Below are positions 48,310 to 57,727 of a stretch of 64,000 nucleotides of DNA, piece by piece. The DNA comes from Stenocarpella maydis (taxonomy: Eukaryota > Ascomycota > Sordariomycetes > Diaporthales > Diaporthaceae): positions 125,973 to 189,972 of the forward strand of contig NQMI01000001.1 of the NCBI GenBank assembly GCA_002270565.1, written 5' to 3'. The position numbers and the translations under genes were made by a program. The notes beneath the pieces were generated by a model. It ran no database searches and was not told the origin of the DNA. It saw only the letters and a list, made by a program, of their open reading frames with translations. Numbering within the stretch: position 1 is the stretch's first letter; the number at the start of each line of letters is the position of its first letter.

Positions 48310-48794
48310 CTTGTCTGGCCCTCAGTCGAGATATCGTGGACTGAAAGAATGAAGTCGGGTTGTCGATGGGCGGGCTGATCGAGATAGCAGAATGCAAAGT
48401 TTCAAAAGAAAGAGGGTCGTTGCTGCCACTAGCAAAATGGAAAATCGCAGTTGTGGGCGCTAAAATTCACATGGTCTGTGCATTTCGCCTCCCTGTTGAT
48501 TGGCTTTCAGGGTTTTGGCACGGTGGGTCCCCCAAACAGTCAGTCACCTTGGAAAGTGTCGTCTGATGGGTACCCCATCTACACTAGGTGCTCAGAAACT
48601 CATTGAGGAGCCCTGAGAGGCCAGAGAGAATACAAACAAATTCACATGCTAATTAATCAAAGTGTACCTCTCGTGTGCCATAGTCCACTGCCGTAAACAC
48701 ATGCACTCATCCCGTTCGACATCCTGAAGACGCTCTGCAAAACACTCAGGAGTTTCCCGGGTCCTCACCAAGCCGCGGTGCTAGACGCTGAGGC
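48310..48794. promoter_or_regulatory. Shared divergent promoter of eS6 and DPH1
   Basis: 485 bp between two start codons. It holds an inverted CCAAT box (GATTGG, 48498-48503) and CAGTCACC (48541-48548), one base from the HomolD box (CAGTCACA) known from fission yeast ribosomal protein promoters. Motif function is inferred. Confidence 0.45.
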
Positions 48795-50206
48795 ATGGAG
48801 GACGACAGGGCTGAGGCCGATCTTGGCATCGCCGCCGACATTGAGGAAGCACAGGCCCCAGAGCCCGTCACCAGGCAGCCAAAGAAGAGATTCGTCGGCA
48901 GGAGGACAGCGGCGGAAGCTGCGGCATCAAAGAGTGCAAACGGTTCTGCATCTATCGAGGATGCCGGTGCCATTCAGGGTACAGTTGCCCGTGCCCGTCA
49001 TGTGTATACATCTCGCTTCACATAATAACAACTTCATCTCTAGTTGCTCAACCAAGAAGGGCACCTCGCCCCCTCAATCAGGTCCCTCCGGAGATCCTCA
49101 ACGATCCCGAGCTGAAAGCGGCCATCTCTCTTCTGCCGGCAAACTACTCATTTGAGATCCCAAAGACCATCCATCGCATACGGAGTCTCGGTGCGAAGAA
49201 GGTTGCCCTCCAGATGCCAGAGGGCTTGCTCCTGTTCGCCACCACCATCTCAGATATCCTACAACAGTTCTGCCCCGGGATCGAGACGCTCATAATGGGG
49301 GACGTCACCTACGGCGCCTGCTGCATCGACGACTACACGGCGCGCGCCATGGGCTGCGATGTGCTCATCCACTACGCACACTCGTGCCTGATACCCGTCG
49401 ATGTCACCAAGATCAAGACGCTGTACGTGTTTGTGGATATCAGCATCGACACGGCGCACCTGCTGGCGACACTCGAGAGGAACTTTACGACGGGCAAGAC
49501 GATCGCCATGGTCGGCACCATCCAGTTCAACGCGACGATACACGGCGTCAAGGCAGCTCTCACGAAGGCAGGGTTCAAGGTCATAGTCCCACAGATCGCA
49601 CCGCTGTCAAAAGGGGAGATCCTTGGTTGCACGAGCCCGGACCTGGCCAAGTACGCCGACGACGGGCCCGTGGACTTCATCCTCTACCTCGGCGACGGCC
49701 GCTTCCACCTGGAGAGCATAATGATCCACAACCCCGACATTCCAGCCTACAGATACGACCCGTACTCCCGCAAGCTCACGCGCGAGACGTACGGCCACGA
49801 CGAGATGAAGGACCTGCGGAGGCAGGCCATCGACACGGCCAAGTCGGCAAAGAAATGGGGCCTCATCCTGGGCTCGCTGGGCCGGCAGGGAAACCCACAC
49901 ACAATGTCGCTTATAGAGAAGAAGCTTGAGGCGATGGGCATACCGTGGTTCAACCTCCTGCTGAGCGAGATCTTCCCGGGCAAGCTCGCCATGATGAGCG
50001 ACGTCGAGTGCTGGGTGCAGGTTGCGTGCCCGAGACTCAGCATCGACTGGGGCTATGCGTTCCCCAGGCCGCTGTTAACTCCATATGAAGCCCTGGTGGC
50101 ACTCGGGGAGAGGGAGGATTGGGGAAAGGGCGTGTACCCCATGGATTACTATGGAAAAGACGGACTGGGGAGGACGAAACCTGCGGAGCTGGTAGAGGCC
50201 ACCTAG
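48795..50206 (+). CDS. DPH1: Diphthamide synthase subunit 1 (Dph1)
   Basis: Exons are 48795-48978 and 49044-50206, with a 65-nt intron (GTACAG...CTCTAG), giving 448 residues. Dph1 with Dph2 forms the [4Fe-4S] radical-SAM enzyme that transfers 3-amino-3-carboxypropyl from S-adenosylmethionine to a His of elongation factor 2, the first step of diphthamide synthesis. Family Cys positions are visible in [21 protein letters not shown] and [13 protein letters not shown], and none appears lost. The core begins at [27 protein letters not shown]. The N-terminal ~60 residues are Ala/Glu-rich with [15 protein letters not shown], as is common in the family. It is transcribed away from eS6. Confidence 0.96.
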
Positions 50207-50746
50207 ATATCGGACGAAAATAAAGAAGAATCAACTTGAAGTAGTAAGATTTTGAGGTCTACCCACGTATACATCAATTGTTGTGATGCCAGTCCGAATT
50301 ACCGTCTTGATCTTGTCTTGGAGCATCATAGTCCGTCTACGCCAGCGGCTCGTCACACTACTGGAAGCATGAACATAGGCAGAGAACTGGTTTTCATGCG
50401 CCGTATGTATCTCAATTTGGCTTCATTGCGCTGCCGAGCCGGCCACCACGGAGAAGTGCTGCTCAGATAGGTTCCGTCACGAACAAGAACGGCTTCGCTT
50501 GCCTCGACATGACAAGGCAGAGTCCACTGCGTGACTTATAGAAGTGAGCTTCATAAGCTCTCATGGTGCCTGGCTTCTGCCCATTATCGGTTCAGCGGGC
50601 GTCACAAGCACCCGCAAGCTTTCTGTAGCAGGTGAACAAACAGCCGCAGTGTTGAGCTCCTCCAGCTGGTACATTACATCGAATAATGTCTTGTCCCCGT
50701 CTCTCAGGGTAGCGCCAGGGACGAACAAGAGTCTGCACCGCCCTTG
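50207..50746. other. Convergent intergenic DPH1 to CTF8
   Basis: 540 bp between two stop codons, presumed 3' UTRs. No gene or repeat was recognised. Confidence 0.5.
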
Positions 50747-51229
50747 TCACTCCGTGCCGACCGGCTCCGGCCTCGAAGAGAAGACAATCTTGTACTTGAC
50801 AATCTCCACAACCTCCAGCTCCTCCGCCCTGTCGCTATCGCCACCCCCACCCCCTTCCCCACCCCGCCGCCTCCGCCTGACCACGCCCAGCGCCCGCGGC
50901 AGCTTCTTCACCTCCCCCGTCAGCCGCTGGTGCTGGCCGACGTACATGTACACGCGCCTCATCCACGCCGTGCTGGACGCGGCAAAGCTGATGGAGTCGG
51001 GCCTGTAGTCCGGGAAGTCGAGGCGGCCGATCGCCAGGGGTCCTGGGTGCTGCTGCTGGTCGGCGGCCTCCGCATCGGGCAGGTTGATCGTCCCCTGGAG
51101 CTCCAGCAGGGCGAGGCCGGATGGTGTCTGCAGGAGTTGTGGGAGCGGGTTGCCCGCCACGGCGGCGGCTGTTGTGACCTGTGGGTTTCCCGTGTTGGGG
51201 TGCAGCGTGACTGAGGTTGTGGCCGCCAT
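50747..51229 (-). CDS. CTF8: Chromosome transmission fidelity protein 8 (Ctf8)
   Basis: Single exon of 160 residues from ATG 51229 (context GCCGCCATGG). Ctf8 with Ctf18 and Dcc1 makes the alternative RFC clamp loader that acts in sister-chromatid cohesion and replication-fork signalling. Family marks are LLQTPSGLALLELQGTINLP near the middle and the C-terminal signature LTGEVKKLPRALGVVRR...ELEVVEIVKYKIVFSSRPEPV. Between these a low-complexity RRRRRGGEGGGGGDSD linker is inserted. The length is typical. The upstream side carries a 66-nt polypyrimidine tract. Confidence 0.92.
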   Translation of the reverse strand: MAATTSVTLHPNTGNPQVTTAAAVAGNPLPQLLQTPSGLALLELQGTINLPDAEAADQQQHPGPLAIGRLDFPDYRPDSISFAASSTAWMRRVYMYVGQHQRLTGEVKKLPRALGVVRRRRRGGEGGGGGDSDRAEELEVVEIVKYKIVFSSRPEPVGTE

Positions 51230-51874
51230 GGTGCAGTTTGGACCTCGTTTGCGCCTGGTGGCTAGATGCGCAGGTCGTGGATGTAGAGAGGCGATATGAG
51301 AGGAAAGCTTGGGATCATTGGCATTCGCACATGTTACAGATTAATTTGGGTGAGAATGCGCAGCGGATACGTTATGAGGGTCAAGAGATGGATCGAGTGA
51401 GTCTGTGAGGTTTGGACAGGCCGGCGCGTTTGCATGAATTTCCTGTTGGTGACGGCCTTAAAAAGTTCGACTTGTCGGCCTCAACACCGTCAACAAGTCG
51501 AAGAGGATTCGGAAGGGCTGGTAATCGAGTGAATGCTTTCCTTCCTTCCTTCTTTTCTTTTCTTTTCTTTTCTTTTCCTTTCCTTTCCTTTCCTTTCTTT
51601 TAAAAGTTATTACTTATTTGGGACAACCAACCGTCACCTCATAGGCTCTATTGCCTGTGGTCACTGCTGATGGCGGGGGCAAAGTCACGCAGGGTCGTCT
51701 CTCAGTTCAGGCGGTAGCTCACTCACGAGCTGCTTGGTTGCACATGAATCACGCTGGTTCAGGAGGTCATACAAAAATTACGTTCGTATCGTAGTCTGCC
51801 CTCAGAATATTAATTATATTTCTCCCTCCACTGGGAACCCCTCTTCGCACTTGCTGCGTAGCGGCGCGCCTGGC
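51230..51874. other. CTF8 promoter and aldose-epimerase-like gene 3' region
   Basis: 645 bp holding the CTF8 promoter (left) and the 3' UTR of the next gene (right). Apart from the polypyrimidine tract listed separately, nothing was recognised. Confidence 0.5.
51536..51601 (+). repeat. 66-nt pure polypyrimidine tract (TTTTC/TTTCC units)
   Basis: Uninterrupted C/T run built from TTCC, then TTTTC, then TTTCC units, about 310 bp upstream of the CTF8 start. On the CTF8 sense strand it is a purine (GAAAA/GGAAA) tract. It is partly mirror-symmetric, so a triplex-forming structure is possible. Confidence 0.9.
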
Positions 51875-53077
51875 TCAGTTGACACTGAACCTGTAGCTCG
51901 CCTGCAGGACATAAGGGTCGTCGCCGGGGCCGAAGATGTTCCTCTTCTCCCTCTGCCACTCGGGCTGGTTGATGGAGTCGATCCAGTCCTCGACCTCCAT
52001 GACGACGCAGCCGTACTTGGGGATGGTCCGGGGGAAGTCCGGGTTGTCGAAGATGCCCTGGTCCGACTTGAGGGCCATTGACCCGTTCTGCCCGTTGCAG
52101 CTGTAGACCTGGAAGGCGTCCTGGTCCGAGTAGACGTCCACCGTGATGCCCGACCAGGCCGACGACAGCGACGCGACGTAGCCGCCGTCGGCGCGCCAGT
52201 CGTAGGGCCCGTTCTGCGCGCGGTTGACGAGGTAGCACGTGTCGTAGCCCGTGCAGTTGAAGCCGCAGTTGTTGACGAGTTCCGGGCTGGTGATGTTGGC
52301 GCCGAGCTGCTTGGGCGCGCTCCAGAAGTCGTTGACCGACCCGGGCTGGTTGGGGGCGATGGTGCCGGTGGGGATCAGGATATTGTCCACATCCACGCGC
52401 TGGCCGCTATAGGGCATGTGGAGGGTGTGGTTGAGGGCTGTCTGTGTCTCGTTGTTGGCGAAGCCGTCCAGGTTCCAGTAGACGTGCGAGCTCAGCATGA
52501 TGGGCGTCTTCTTGGTCAGCGACACGGCGACCATCTTGAAGTCCCAGGTCATGTCTCCCAGCGTATACGTGATGTACGACACCACGTCGCCGGGGAAGCC
52601 CTCCTTTCCGTCGGGGTCGAAAATGCTGAAGGTGATGCTGTTCTCAGAGACGGCCTCAACCGTGAAGTTGCGCCAGTCCCAGCCGTCGAGACCTCCGTGG
52701 AGCGTGTCTGCTCCCTCGGGCGCCTCTGGCGTGGGGTTCTCGTTGGGCGTGATATGGTACGTCTCGCCGTCAATCTCGAAGGTGCTGTTCTTGATGCGGT
52801 TGGCATAACGACCGGGAACACCGCCAAAGTGGGGGTGCTGCTTGTCAATCCCGTAGTAAGACGCATTGTCGAAGCCGCCCACGATATCCCTGTCGATGCC
52901 ATACCGATCCTTGATGATCAGGTCCGAAAGCGACGCGCCATAGGGAATGAAGGCAGCCGAGATGCCGTTGCCATATATCCAGTACTTGCCGTTCTCATCA
53001 GGGCCCTTGGTGGTGTTCTGGGCAGAGACGAGGGGAAGCAGCAATGCTGACGCCCACAAGAGAGGAGTGGAATACAT
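51875..53077 (-). CDS. Secreted aldose 1-epimerase-like protein
   Basis: Single exon, 400 residues. A signal peptide covers about residues 1-19 (MYSTPLLWASALLLPLVSA), so the product is probably secreted. The rest is the galactose-mutarotase beta-sandwich: FIPYGASLSDLIIKDR, FGGVPGRYANRIKN, DTLHGGLDGWDWRNF and the catalytic-His segment MLSSHVYWNLDG. The general-base Glu is probably in CVVMEVEDW near the C-terminus. Several NxT/NxS sites (for example NTT, NAS, NST, NFT, NHT) fit a glycosylated extracellular protein. The family interconverts alpha and beta anomers of aldoses; the true sugar is unknown, and secreted fungal members may act during polysaccharide use. No cazyme neighbours are present. 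Confidence 0.92.
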   Translation of the reverse strand: MYSTPLLWASALLLPLVSAQNTTKGPDENGKYWIYGNGISAAFIPYGASLSDLIIKDRYGIDRDIVGGFDNASYYGIDKQHPHFGGVPGRYANRIKNSTFEIDGETYHITPNENPTPEAPEGADTLHGGLDGWDWRNFTVEAVSENSITFSIFDPDGKEGFPGDVVSYITYTLGDMTWDFKMVAVSLTKKTPIMLSSHVYWNLDGFANNETQTALNHTLHMPYSGQRVDVDNILIPTGTIAPNQPGSVNDFWSAPKQLGANITSPELVNNCGFNCTGYDTCYLVNRAQNGPYDWRADGGYVASLSSAWSGITVDVYSDQDAFQVYSCNGQNGSMALKSDQGIFDNPDFPRTIPKYGCVVMEVEDWIDSINQPEWQREKRNIFGPGDDPYVLQASYRFSVN

Positions 53078-54856
53078 CTTGGCCGACAGCTGGAGTAGAC
53101 TGGAGCCGTGTAGAGCTAGCTGCGACTCGGGGGATGTGAATTGACAGGACGAGCCGGGTCGAGAGCCTTGGGGAGAGCACCGCCTTGTCCTCGGGGAAGT
53201 GGGAAAGGGGCTGCTTTAATATTACTCTACTCGAACATGGTCCTGGGCTCTCGCACTCCTATGTCATGGCTTGGTGAGATTCTCCAATGCTACCACGGCC
53301 AGGGACAGTCCACCATGTAGTCGCACCCGCAGGTGACCTTTTGGAGCTGTGCTACTCCACACATGAGTCCTCTCGGGGTAACGATGCGGGCCACCGCGAC
53401 TAGTGTACTCCGTAAGTTGTCCGGGGTCAGCCAACCATCATTTGCGGGGATACCGGGATGGCCACTTCAACCGCATTGGCTTGACCAACGCGGCCGGGGA
53501 CATGTGGTGGTCCTTGTTTCTTCGGCAAACAACCCGGACCTGGATTGTTTACTCCATACAGGCACGATATGTGTACAAAGCTAATTGAGATGAAGAAGGG
53601 ACGGTTGCCCTTGGTAGCGCCGGAATCTAATTACACGACCAGCGACGTCCTGACAGGCCCATCCCGAGCATACCGACTTTTCCTCCAAATTAGACTGCCG
53701 CATTGTTCGTCTTGTGCCACCAAGACAGTTCAAGCTCAGCCTTGTCCCCGCCTGACTCTGCCTTTGATCTAGCGGTGATGACCTCTGCCAGGTTGAAGGA
53801 TCAGAGACGAACGTCATGTGGCTGGCATTGTCGCTAAAGACGCCCCCGCCGGTAACGAGCCGCTTAAGCTTGGCCAACAAGCAAAGCTAAAAAGACGCCG
53901 CCACGGGCCAATGCTCGGGATGGATCTGGTGCCGTCCCACCTCATTGGCGCGGGTCTGTCTGAAAGAGATGGCTTTCAAGCTTTGTGGCCCCTGTCCGCG
54001 TGTGCCGGGGATATGGAGGGCGGACGCGAAGGATTGCGGGGACCCCAGCTTTGCGGAAATTGAGGTGAACTTCGACGACGACTTCCAGGTGCGGGCATTC
54101 ATTGACAGCCCGGTACTTTGTATATTGCCAGGCCGGACTAGGCTTGCATGGGATGCTGGCCGCGAGTTCACGTAGGCTGTTCGGGCCGTCCACCTTGAAG
54201 TGAGCGATGCCATCGCCACGCTCAGCCTATACACCGACAACCCATGCCTGGCCGTGTTAGCGGATCCCGCCAAAAGCTATTGCTTGTCCCGAGCCGCGGG
54301 CGCTGGGTGGTGTTCGCTTTTGCCCTGCCAATGAAAAACCGTGAATGGTCATGGAAGCTAGCAGGTGAGGAGTCGCCTAGTCTGTAGGTTGGCCTGTCTG
54401 TATGTTTGATTGTGCCGCTCAGCAGAGAAGCAAACATGAGTTTCCCCGCGGCGGTTTCGAGCTTCTCAGAGCCCCAGGTCCCTGGGATTCCAGACACGGC
54501 GCCTATTGGCGGTTTCTAGTTTCGATGCAACCTGACGGCCATGCACACAACCCCTGGTCGCACCCGGGCGATCGGGAGAGCGGCATGGGTCGAGTATGTT
54601 CTGGGCCGAGGGTGTATGTAACCTCCTCGCCCTCAGCTACAGGAGCCACAAGGTTGGGGAATACCTCCGGACGGTAGACGTCAGTTTCCGGCAGGCAGTA
54701 GTGCCGCGTCTTCCATATCGTCGTATTTTCGGTCTGCAACACCACATGTCACTGTACATCACTCCACACAGCATGCTAGCAATACAAATGCAACCGAATT
54801 TCATGCTCCAATCTGAGACCTCGTTAATCTGCTCCCGCCGCGCGCGAGAGATCTCT
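53078..54856. other. Intergenic between aldose-epimerase-like and V-ATPase B genes
   Basis: 1.78 kb containing the promoter of the epimerase-like gene (left) and the V-ATPase B 3' UTR (right). Short frames only; no repeat, RNA or protein motif was recognised. Confidence 0.5.
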
Positions 54857-56735
54857 TTATGCGTCGATCAAGTTCTCCTCCTCACCCGCATTGTCCTTGG
54901 TGTCCTTGGTGTCCTTGGTGTCCTTGGTCTTTCCTTTCCGGTCCGCAGCCGCAGTACGCGAGTAGAACTCATCGATGATCTTCTTAGGGATTCGGTTGAG
55001 CATGTCCTTGCGGTAGATGCGGAGAAGAGACCACGCCAGGTCCAGGGAGTCATGGATACTTCGCGACTCGTAGGCTCCCTGGCTGACGAACTGCCGCTCG
55101 AACTTTTCGAGGAACTCAAGCGACAGCTTGTCCTCGGCTGAGAGAGCCTCCTCACCTACGACTGCCTTCATGGCTGCTGCGTCACGACCAATGGCATACT
55201 TGGCATACAGCTGGTTCGAGACGTCACCGTGGTCCTTGCGTGTCATACCCTCACCGATAGCCGACTTCATCAGACGGGAAAGCGATGGAAGCACGTTGAT
55301 GGGGGGGTAGATGCCCCTGTTGTATAGACCGCGGTCGACAAAGATCTGGCCCTCCGTAATATATCCTGTCAAGTCGGGAATGGGGTGGGTGATATCGTCG
55401 TTAGGCATGGTCAGAATGGGGATCTGCGTGATGGATCCATTGCGGCCTTCGACACGACCGGCACGTTCGTATATAGTCGACAAGTCAGTATACATGTAAC
55501 CGGGGAAACCGCGACGACCCGGCACCTCCTCTCGGGCGGCTGAGACCTCACGAAGAGCGTCACAGTAAGCGGAGAGATCCGTGAGGATAACCAGAACGTG
55601 CTTCTCGAGCTGGTAGGCGTAGTACTCGGCGGTGGTCAGAGCGAGACGGGGAGTGATGATACGCTCGATCCTACAGAAACGTCAGCAGCCTTCCCTCACA
55701 TCCCAGTGGGTAGACTCACGTTGGATCGTTGGCAAGGTTGAGGAACAGGGTGACACGCTCCAGACTGCCGTTCTCTTCGAAATCACGAGTGAAGAAACGA
55801 GCCGTTTCCAAATTCACACCCATGGCGGCGAAGACGATAGAGAAGTTTTCCTCGTGGCCATCGTGAACGCCCTTGTTTGTGACTCCCTCCTGCTTCTGGA
55901 CCAGACCGGCCTGGCGACAAATCTGGGCGGCGATCTCGTTGTGCGGCAGACCGGAGGCGGAGAAGATGGGAATCTTTTGTCCACGAGCGATGGAGTTCAT
56001 TGTGTCGATAGTGGAAATACCAGTCGAGATCATCTCCTCAGGGTAGACCTGCCCGCTGTTAGCCTTCCTTCATTAGCTGGTCCGGGACGCTTGATTGCCG
56101 TACTCTCGAGAATGGGTTGATGGGGCTGCCGTTAATGTCGAGGTACTCCTCCGCCAGGACCTTGGGGCCCTTGTCGATAGCCCGACCTGACCCATCAAAG
56201 ATACGTCCAAGCATGTCCTCCGAAACACCAAGCTTCAAGCTCTGGCCGGTAAACTCAACTTTCGTCTGGTGGAAAGCAGTCAGTATCACATGCTCTTGAA
56301 CTGTACCCCAAGGGTCTGCGCACCTTCTTCACGTCGATACCAGAGGTTCCTTCGAAGACCTAGTATGCTCGTTAATCGATTGAACCGCCGGGTCCAGATG
56401 TCTGATGAAAGTACCTGGACAATAGCTCGGTTTCCTGTACATTGGGCCGTTAGCACGAGTCGGTCCGAAATGCCTCATCACATCTCCTACGTACCTCGAG
56501 CCTCGAGGACCTGTCCTTGCCTCGTGGACCCATCAGGAAGCGTCAGGGAGACGATCTCGTTGTATCTGGGGAATTTGACCTGGTACAGCGGTCAATGGAT
56601 CTGTCGGTCTGTAGGAGGCTGGGAGGAGCTATTCACATCTTCGAGGATGACGAGAGGGCCATTGACACCACCGACGGTGTTGTACTTGAGGTGAGGCACC
56701 ACCGAGTAGGAGGAGGACTCGCGAGGGTCACCCAT
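54857..56735 (-). CDS. VMA2: V-type proton ATPase subunit B
   Basis: Seven exons: 56637-56735, 56495-56579, 56415-56434, 56324-56359, 56104-56265, 55720-56048 and 54857-55670. The total is 1,545 nt, 514 residues, normal for the family. Exons 3 and 4 are only 20 and 36 nt. Subunit B is the non-catalytic nucleotide-binding subunit of the V1 sector that acidifies vacuoles. Segments seen include [87 protein letters not shown] and [21 protein letters not shown]. The C-terminal tail carries a repeated Lys-Asp-Thr stretch before the acidic end EEENLIDA. Introns are 49-60 nt with CTAAC-like branch sites. Confidence 0.97.
54892..54927 (-). repeat. In-frame 9-nt tandem repeat in VMA2 tail
   Basis: Four perfect copies of TGTCCTTGG (plus strand) encode the repeating Lys-Asp-Thr unit of the V-ATPase B C-terminus. 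Because the unit is a multiple of three, length changes keep the frame. Confidence 0.9.
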
Positions 56736-57727
56736 GGTTGCTAGTCGGACGTGTGTGGAACTTGGTGGTTGAGGCGCAATGATGCAGGCTGATGACGACT
56801 GCAGTTGGTGGTTTGGGAGCTCCCAGGAGGTTTGGTGGATGATAAGCTCGGGTGCACTGGCCAGCAGCCTCCGAGGCCAGGACGGCCTAGCTGCACCAGC
56901 TTAGGTACCTTCGTTGGTGCTGGGCCTAGCCCACAGAGCCGTGCGTCAGCTGCCGGTTCCTTACATAGTATTACTGCCAACGATTCTATATTTAAACACC
57001 ATACCTAGGTAGCTTTCAAAACTGTACAAGACATGTAATCCCAGTGAGACGCACCTGGGCGTAGGTAATTAAATTCATGGAACCTGATCTTCGAACCCGG
57101 CAAGCGAGTGCGGAGAGCACACACAGGTGCATCATCACTGGAGCTGCAGCTGTAGCTATCAGCGCATCCCCCAGACCTACTCCGGACCCTTGAGGCCAAT
57201 TTACAAATACAAGTCCGGTATACGACTTATTTTGTAGAGCCAATTAGGTGTGCGCATTGGGGGCATTGTGTTAGGTACGGGTTTCAGCAGTTGTTGTGGG
57301 AGTGGGAGTGGGTGGCCGCTTTTCTTCGTTCAGTGCGTCCCATGGCCGGTGATGATGTATGTATCTACCAGTGTATCCTCCGTCCTTTTTCGGTTACAAA
57401 TACCCGATCCAAAAAGCAACCCAGAGAGCATTTGCACAAGGGAGCAGGCAAACTGAGGAAGGTAATAGCATGTGCTAGGTAGGCAGCTGTGTGAAGCTGG
57501 TGTACGGACAAGGTGCCAGGTTGGCACCGCTCTCTCCACCCCACCAAGGATCGTCCCGGCTGGCAAAGCTCGTCCTGCTAGCCAGAAGCTCCATCCACCT
57601 CACTTATTAGTATCCCTCTTCCAATCGGTTCCACCTCCTTTACTTTCTTTGCAATTCCAGGAGAGTACTCGATCAGTCTTTTATAACCGGCACCTGGAAA
57701 TGAAACTGCGGCGCTAGGCCAAACAAC
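56736..57727. other. Shared divergent promoter region of VMA2 and CWC27
   Basis: 0.99 kb between two start codons. A TTTATAACC element lies about 45 nt before the CWC27 ATG, and an AT-rich CTATATTTAAAC patch near 56985-57000. A GGGAGT triplication is near 57295-57310. No gene was recognised. Confidence 0.45.
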
